From contig NZ_OGTP01000037.1 of the NCBI RefSeq assembly GCF_900258035.1, forward strand, positions 1-41,614: a stretch of 41,614 nt of DNA. Reading direction: 5' to 3'. Under the pieces are notes generated by a model. The model was not told where the DNA came from. It ran no database searches and saw only the letters and a list, made by a program, of their open reading frames with translations. Below, one piece after another: positions 37,293-41,614 of the stretch. This DNA is from Caballeronia novacaledonica (GTDB lineage: Bacteria; Pseudomonadota; Gammaproteobacteria; Burkholderiales; Burkholderiaceae). Both the position numbers and the translations under genes were made by a program. Every line of letters starts with the position of its first letter. Position 1 is the first letter of the stretch.

Positions 37293-39341
37293 TCAATGCA
37301 ACTGACGATAAATCTGCTGCGCGAGCGCAAGCGAAATGCCTTCGACGCTCGCCAGGTCTTCGACGCTCGCCGCCTGCACGCCACGCAATCCGCCGAAGCG
37401 CGAGAGCAGCCGCTGACGCCGTTTCGCGCCCACGCCTTCCAGCTCTTCCAGCCGCGACGTCTGCCGCGCCTTCGCCCGCTTCGCGCGCATGCCGGTGATG
37501 GCGAAGCGATGCGCTTCGTCGCGGATTTGCGCGACGAGCATCAGCGCCGCGCTTTCCTTGCCGAGTTCGAGCGCGCCGCGGCCGTCGGCGAACACCAGCG
37601 TTTCGAGCCCGACCTTGCGCCCTTCTCCCTTCGCCACGCCGACCAGCATGCCGTGATCCAGCCCGAGTTCGGAAAAAACCTGCCGCGCGATCTCGACCTG
37701 ACCTTTGCCGCCGTCGATCAATACGATGTTCGGCAGCGTGCCGCCCGCGGCCACCGGTTCGGCGGCATCGGGCGTGACGTTGGGATCGGCGGCATCATCG
37801 GGTTGCAGGGTCGTGGCTTCGTCGTTCGCGTTCGCGGCGGCCTGCGCGACCATCTTTTCGTAGCGGCGCGTGAGCACCTGGCGCATGGCGGCGTAGTCGT
37901 CGCCGGGCGTGATGCCGTTGATGTTGTAGCGCCGGTATTCGCCCGACTGCATCTTGTGATGGTGATACACGACGCACGACGCCTGCGTCGCCTCGCCCAT
38001 CGTGTGACTGATGTCGAAGCACTCGATGCGCAACTGCGCGAGATCGTCCATCTCGAAGGAAAGCGTTTCCGCGAGCGCGCGCGTGCGCGCCTGCTGCGAG
38101 CCCTGTTCCGACAGAAGACGCGCGAGCGCGAGCTTCGCGTTGTTTTCGGCCATCGAAAGCCACGCGCGCTTTTGACCCTGCGGCTGACGCAGCAGCGTGA
38201 CCTTGTGGCCCGCCTGCTCGATCAGCAAATCGACGAGCTCGCGGCTCGACGGCGCATGACTCACGACGAGCACCGGCGGCACGCGATTGCCGATGTAATG
38301 CTGCGCCATGAAGGCTTCGAGCACTTCGGATTCGAGCGCGCCTTCGCGCGGTTCTTCGCGCGGTTCCTCGGGCTCGGCTTCCGTGGGCGCGTCCGGTTGC
38401 GTTTCTTCGATTTCCGCGACGTCGGGCAAGTCGTCCTCGTCGTCGAGCACCACCGCGCTTTCGACGTGCGCCGGGAAATACGCCTTGTCGCCGAGATGCC
38501 GGCCGCCGCGCACCATCGCGAGATTCACGCAGACCTTGCCGCCGAGCGCGACGACCGCGAGGATATCCACGTCGCTTTCGCCGCCGACTTCGATCGCCTG
38601 CTGATGCAGCACGGTCGCAAGCGAGCTCATCTGATTGCGCACCGCCGCGGCTTGCTCGAACTTCAGATCGGCGGCGAACGCGTGCATCTTCTGCTCGAGT
38701 TCCTTCATCACTTCGCCCTGACGCCCGAGCAAAAAGCGCGATGCGTTCGACACGTCGCGTGCGTAATCCTCTTCCGTGATGAGCCCCGTGCACGGCGCCG
38801 TGCAGCGCCCGATCTGATGCAGCAGGCACGGCCGCGTGCGGTTGTTGAAGACCGAATCCTCGCACGTGCGCAACTGAAACACGCGCTGCAGGATCTGGAT
38901 GCTCTCGCGCACCGCCCACGCGCTCGGGAATGGGCCGAAGTACTGGTTTTTCTTGTCCACCGCGCCGCGGTAGTAGGCCATGCGCGGGAACGCGTGGCCC
39001 GTGAGCTTGAGAAACGGATACGACTTGTCGTCGCGAAAGAGAATGTTGTAGCGCGGCGCCAGCGCCTTGATGAGATTGTTTTCGAGCAGCAGCGCTTCGG
39101 CTTCCGAACGCGTGACGGTCGTCTCGATCTTGCGGATGCGCGTGACCATCATCGCGATGCGCGGCGAATGCAGCGTCTTCGTGAAGTAGCTCGACACCCG
39201 CTTCTTCAGATTGCGCGCCTTGCCGACATAGAGCACGGTGCCGTCGCCGTCGTAATAGCGGTACACGCCGGGCAAATGCGGCAGTTGCGCGAGCGTCTTT
39301 TTCGGGTCGAAATCCGGTTGGGGGGCGTCGGTGTCAGTCAT
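37293..39341 (-). CDS. uvrC: UvrC, excinuclease ABC subunit C
   Basis: Makes both incisions in nucleotide excision repair. The 682 residues (E. coli 610) contain the GIY-YIG nuclease (about 20-100; GVYRYY, LYVGKARNLKKR), four cysteines at 160, 172, 180 and 184 spaced as the iron-sulfur ligands of UvrC, the UVR helix pair (about 213-248), the RNase H-like second nuclease (Asp443 in ECFDIS, Asp543 in LIDGGKGQ) and C-terminal helix-hairpin-helix motifs (about 620-682). Two inserts explain the length: an Asp/Glu/Pro-rich segment at about 299-335 and an Ala/Asp/Pro-rich one at about 500-534. The ATG is at 39341, with a weak ribosome-binding site. Confidence 0.96.
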   Translation of the reverse strand: MTDTDAPQPDFDPKKTLAQLPHLPGVYRYYDGDGTVLYVGKARNLKKRVSSYFTKTLHSPRIAMMVTRIRKIETTVTRSEAEALLLENNLIKALAPRYNILFRDDKSYPFLKLTGHAFPRMAYYRGAVDKKNQYFGPFPSAWAVRESIQILQRVFQLRTCEDSVFNNRTRPCLLHQIGRCTAPCTGLITEEDYARDVSNASRFLLGRQGEVMKELEQKMHAFAADLKFEQAAAVRNQMSSLATVLHQQAIEVGGESDVDILAVVALGGKVCVNLAMVRGGRHLGDKAYFPAHVESAVVLDDEDDLPDVAEIEETQPDAPTEAEPEEPREEPREGALESEVLEAFMAQHYIGNRVPPVLVVSHAPSSRELVDLLIEQAGHKVTLLRQPQGQKRAWLSMAENNAKLALARLLSEQGSQQARTRALAETLSFEMDDLAQLRIECFDISHTMGEATQASCVVYHHHKMQSGEYRRYNINGITPGDDYAAMRQVLTRRYEKMVAQAAANANDEATTLQPDDAADPNVTPDAAEPVAAGGTLPNIVLIDGGKGQVEIARQVFSELGLDHGMLVGVAKGEGRKVGLETLVFADGRGALELGKESAALMLVAQIRDEAHRFAITGMRAKRAKARQTSRLEELEGVGAKRRQRLLSRFGGLRGVQAASVEDLASVEGISLALAQQIYRQLH

Positions 39342-39443
39342 GCAGCGAGGGGACGGAAAAGCATCGGCGCGGCGGTGAGCCGTACCTGGCGCGTTATCTT
39401 AGAATCGCCAGTTTAGAACATTACGCCGCGCGCCTTCGTCCTC

Positions 39444-40601
39444 ATGACTACGCATCCCGCCGACCCGGAACTCGCCTGCGACATCTTCTGCGCGGTGGTC
39501 GACAACTTCGGCGACATCGGCGTGTGCTGGCGTCTCGCCCGGCAATTGCATGCGGAGCACGGCTGGAGCGTGCGCCTTTTCGTCGACGATCTGAAGGTTT
39601 TCCATGCGCTCTGCCCGGGAGTCGACGCGACGCTCTCGCGTCAGGTTGCGATGGGCATCACGATCGAGCGCTGGCACGAGCCGTCGCATGCGGGCGACAC
39701 GCTCGAAATTCCCGATGTCGTGATCGAGGCGTTCGCGTGCGAGTTGCCGCACGCGTACATCGCCGCGATGGCGCGCCGCGACCCGAAGCCCGTCTGGATC
39801 AATCTCGAATATCTGAGCGGCGAGGACTGGGTCGCCGATTTCCACATGCGGCCGTCGCCGCATCCGCGCTATCCGCTCGACAAGAGCTTCTTCTTTCCGG
39901 GCCTCGGCAAAGGCACGGGCGGCGTGCTGAAGGAACGCGATCTCGATTCACGGCGCGCGCGCTTCGACGCGGACGCTTGGTGGCGCGAGCGGGTCGGCAT
40001 CGAGCGGCCGCGCGACGCAGAGACGGTCGTGTCGCTCTTCGCCTACGAAAATCCGGCCGTCGATGCGCTGCTCGCACAATGGCGCGACGGCGACGCGCCC
40101 GTCGTCCTGCTCGTGCCCGAAGGCCGCATCTCCGGCGCGCTCGCACGCTTTTTCGACCTGCCGAAGTTCACGGCGGGCACGTCCGCGCGCGCGGGCGCAT
40201 TGCGGGCGCACGCGCTCGGCTTCGTCGAGCAGCCGCGCTTCGACGAACTGCTCTGGGCCGCCGACATCAACTTCGTGCGCGGCGAGGATTCCTTCGTGCG
40301 CGCGCAATGGGCGCAAAAGCCGTTCGTCTGGCATATCTACCCGCAAGCCGACGACGCCCATCTGCCCAAGCTCGACGCCGCGCTCGCGCATTACACGCGT
40401 ACGCTCGATCCGTCCGCCCGCGATGCGGTCGCGCGCTTCTGGCACGCGTGGAACGGCGCGGGCGTGCCGGACTGGGCCGGCTTCTGGCGTCATCGGGAGA
40501 AGCTGGAGAAGTGCGCGGCGCGCTGGGCGAAGGAACTGGCGGGCGTCGGCGATCTGGCGGGCAATCTCGCCGCGCACGTGGCCTCGCGGCGCGTCGGATA
40601 A
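39444..40601 (+). CDS. earP: EarP, EF-P arginine rhamnosyltransferase
   Basis: Transfers rhamnose from dTDP-rhamnose to Arg32 of elongation factor P, activating it for rescue of ribosomes stalled on polyproline. The 385 residues form a GT-B fold: VVDNFGDIGVCWRLARQL (18-35) with the conserved Asp20 and Asp24, and the donor-side RGEDSFVRAQWA (279-290) with Glu281 and Asp282. These match the family's known essential positions as I remember them. It lies 251 bp upstream of efp in the same direction, its substrate, and diverges from uvrC across 102 bp. Confidence 0.95.
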   Translation: MTTHPADPELACDIFCAVVDNFGDIGVCWRLARQLHAEHGWSVRLFVDDLKVFHALCPGVDATLSRQVAMGITIERWHEPSHAGDTLEIPDVVIEAFACELPHAYIAAMARRDPKPVWINLEYLSGEDWVADFHMRPSPHPRYPLDKSFFFPGLGKGTGGVLKERDLDSRRARFDADAWWRERVGIERPRDAETVVSLFAYENPAVDALLAQWRDGDAPVVLLVPEGRISGALARFFDLPKFTAGTSARAGALRAHALGFVEQPRFDELLWAADINFVRGEDSFVRAQWAQKPFVWHIYPQADDAHLPKLDAALAHYTRTLDPSARDAVARFWHAWNGAGVPDWAGFWRHREKLEKCAARWAKELAGVGDLAGNLAAHVASRRVG

Positions 40602-40638
40602 GCGCCGCGTGATCGCGTTTCGCGCCGCGCCAATCGAC

Positions 40639-40668
40639 TGGCCAAATAGGCAAAAACTCAGTTAAAAT
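40639..40668 (+). promoter_or_regulatory. efp: Putative efp promoter
   Basis: TGGCCA (40639-40644), 18-bp spacer, TAAAAT (40663-40668). It leaves a leader of about 175 nt before efp. If real, efp can be transcribed without earP, as expected for a protein needed in far larger amounts. Confidence 0.4.
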
Positions 40669-40852
40669 AAGCGGTTATCCGAGGAAGCAGGTCGCAGTTT
40701 CAACTTTGCGCCGCGCGGGTCGGCCCGGAGGCACATCCCTCCTCGTTGGCCAGAACTCTCGCACGGCGGCGTATCGAAACCAGGCAGCGCCGCCGTCCGA
40801 TCGATTCATTCCAGGCATTCAAGCCAAATCCTTTCGTACAGGACCTAGTTTT

Positions 40853-41410
40853 ATGAAGACCGCACAAGAACTCCGCGTCGGCAACGTCGTCATGATCGGC
40901 AACGATGCCATGGTTGTGCAGCGCGCCGAGTACAACAAATCGGGCCGCAACTCCGCGGTCGTGAAGATGAAGTTCAAGAACCTGCTGACGGCAGCCGGCA
41001 TGGAAACCGTCTACAAGGCGGACGACAAGTTCGACGTCGTCGTGCTCGACCGCAAGGAAGTGACGTACTCGTACTTCGCCGATCCGATGTACGTCTTCAT
41101 GGACGCCGACTACAACCAGTTCGAAGTCGAAGCCGAAATGATGGGCGACGCGCTCAACTACCTCGAAGACGGCATGGGCTGCGAAGTCGTGTTCTACAAC
41201 GAGAAGGCCATCTCGGTCGAACTGCCGACCACGCTGGTTCGCGAAATCGTCTACACGGAACCGGCCGTCAAGGGCGACACGTCGTCGGGCAAGGTGCTGA
41301 AGAACGCCAAGCTGAACACCGGTTTCGAACTGCAAGTGCCGCTCTTCTGCAACATCGGCGACAAGATCGAAATCGACACCCGCACGAACGAATACCGCAG
41401 CCGCGCGTAA
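40853..41410 (+). CDS. efp: EF-P, translation elongation factor P
   Basis: Binds between the P and E sites and promotes peptide bonds at proline runs. The 185 residues start at the ATG at 40853 (AGGA about 9 nt upstream); the frame is open 49 codons earlier without family similarity. Domain I (KOW-like) carries the modification loop Y-N-K-S-G-R-N-S-A with Arg32 at the tip where E. coli has Lys34, which makes it the EarP-type substrate rather than the EpmA type. OB domains II and III follow. A strong terminator ends the transcript. Confidence 0.97.
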   Translation: MKTAQELRVGNVVMIGNDAMVVQRAEYNKSGRNSAVVKMKFKNLLTAAGMETVYKADDKFDVVVLDRKEVTYSYFADPMYVFMDADYNQFEVEAEMMGDALNYLEDGMGCEVVFYNEKAISVELPTTLVREIVYTEPAVKGDTSSGKVLKNAKLNTGFELQVPLFCNIGDKIEIDTRTNEYRSRA

Positions 41411-41492
41411 GCCTCACGCCGCTGCATCGTAAGTCGGGCGGCCGCTGCAACGGCCCGCCGCCCGGTTCAAAAAAGCGCCCCATCGCGGGCTA

Positions 41493-41525
41493 ATGCCGTT
41501 CAGTTAGCGCTGAACGGCATTTTTG
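41493..41525 (+). terminator. Terminator after efp
   Basis: Perfect 11-bp stem atgccgttcag (41493-41503) with ctgaacggcat (41510-41520), followed by TTTTTG. From here to the end of the window (41526-41614) I see no feature. Confidence 0.9.
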
Positions 41526-41614
41526 TTTGTGGGGGCGAGAAGTGGTTGTAAACGGAGCGCCGGGCTGTTAACTTTCTGGTGCGATGCTTGCCGACCACCT
41601 CACTTATCTGATCG

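Overview
The window is core chromosome of a high-GC betaproteobacterium of the family Burkholderiaceae, most likely Burkholderia sensu lato (Paraburkholderia/Caballeronia type). The signs are strong G/C third-position bias, the order pstSCAB-phoU-phoB-phoR, the block rlmE-ftsH-folP-glmM, carAB next to greA, and an earP-efp pair in which EF-P carries Arg32. The genus cannot be settled by reading alone. Nearly every gene is a recognisable housekeeping gene; I found no phage, CRISPR array, complete insertion sequence, toxin-antitoxin pair or defence island.

Layout. 1-817: no gene, but a repeat island with a direct repeat and an imperfect palindrome of about 640 bp. 818-7608 (minus strand): the phosphate regulon, read pstS-pstC-pstA-pstB-phoU-phoB-phoR. 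It is driven by tandem Pho half-sites 10 bp upstream of a -10 box, and a strong hairpin lies between pstS and pstC. 7777-13079 (minus): rlmE, ftsH, folP, glmM (23S rRNA methylation, membrane proteolysis, folate, cell-wall precursor), with terminators after ftsH and glmM. 13376-13912 (plus): YhbY-type RNA-binding protein. 13970-19502 (minus): carA-carB-greA-DUF4149. 19844-22859 (minus): an MFS transporter and the murein hydrolase mltD. 23021-25932: gloB, facing away from a methyltransferase-rnhA-dnaQ cluster. 26002-26076: tRNA-Val(CAC).

26168-31524: a DUF2214 membrane protein, an unrecognised membrane protein, a GT4 glycosyltransferase (all minus) and a plus-strand ABC exporter, with an 822-bp non-coding stretch between the last two. 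31574-33702 (minus): the trehalose pair otsB-otsA. 33966-35458 (plus): SCO1-type copper chaperone and a Caa3/CtaG-type oxidase assembly protein. 35453-35947 (minus): an ElaA-type acetyltransferase. 36049-36432 (minus): tRNA-Cys and two identical tRNA-Gly genes. 36587-39341 (minus): pgsA and uvrC. 39444-41410 (plus): earP and efp, the rhamnosyltransferase and its substrate.

Several starts are not ATG and are set by ribosome-binding sites or overlaps: ftsH (TTG), carA (GTG), otsA (GTG), probably folP (TTG) and the membrane protein at 26706-27536 (TTG). The observations most worth checking are the palindromic repeat island, a 17-nt block shared exactly by the two unlinked tRNA promoters, the carB terminator only 23 nt in front of greA, the 27-bp divergent gap between gloB and the methyltransferase, and the low-complexity insertions in UvrC. 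I did not find a convincing new multi-gene system.
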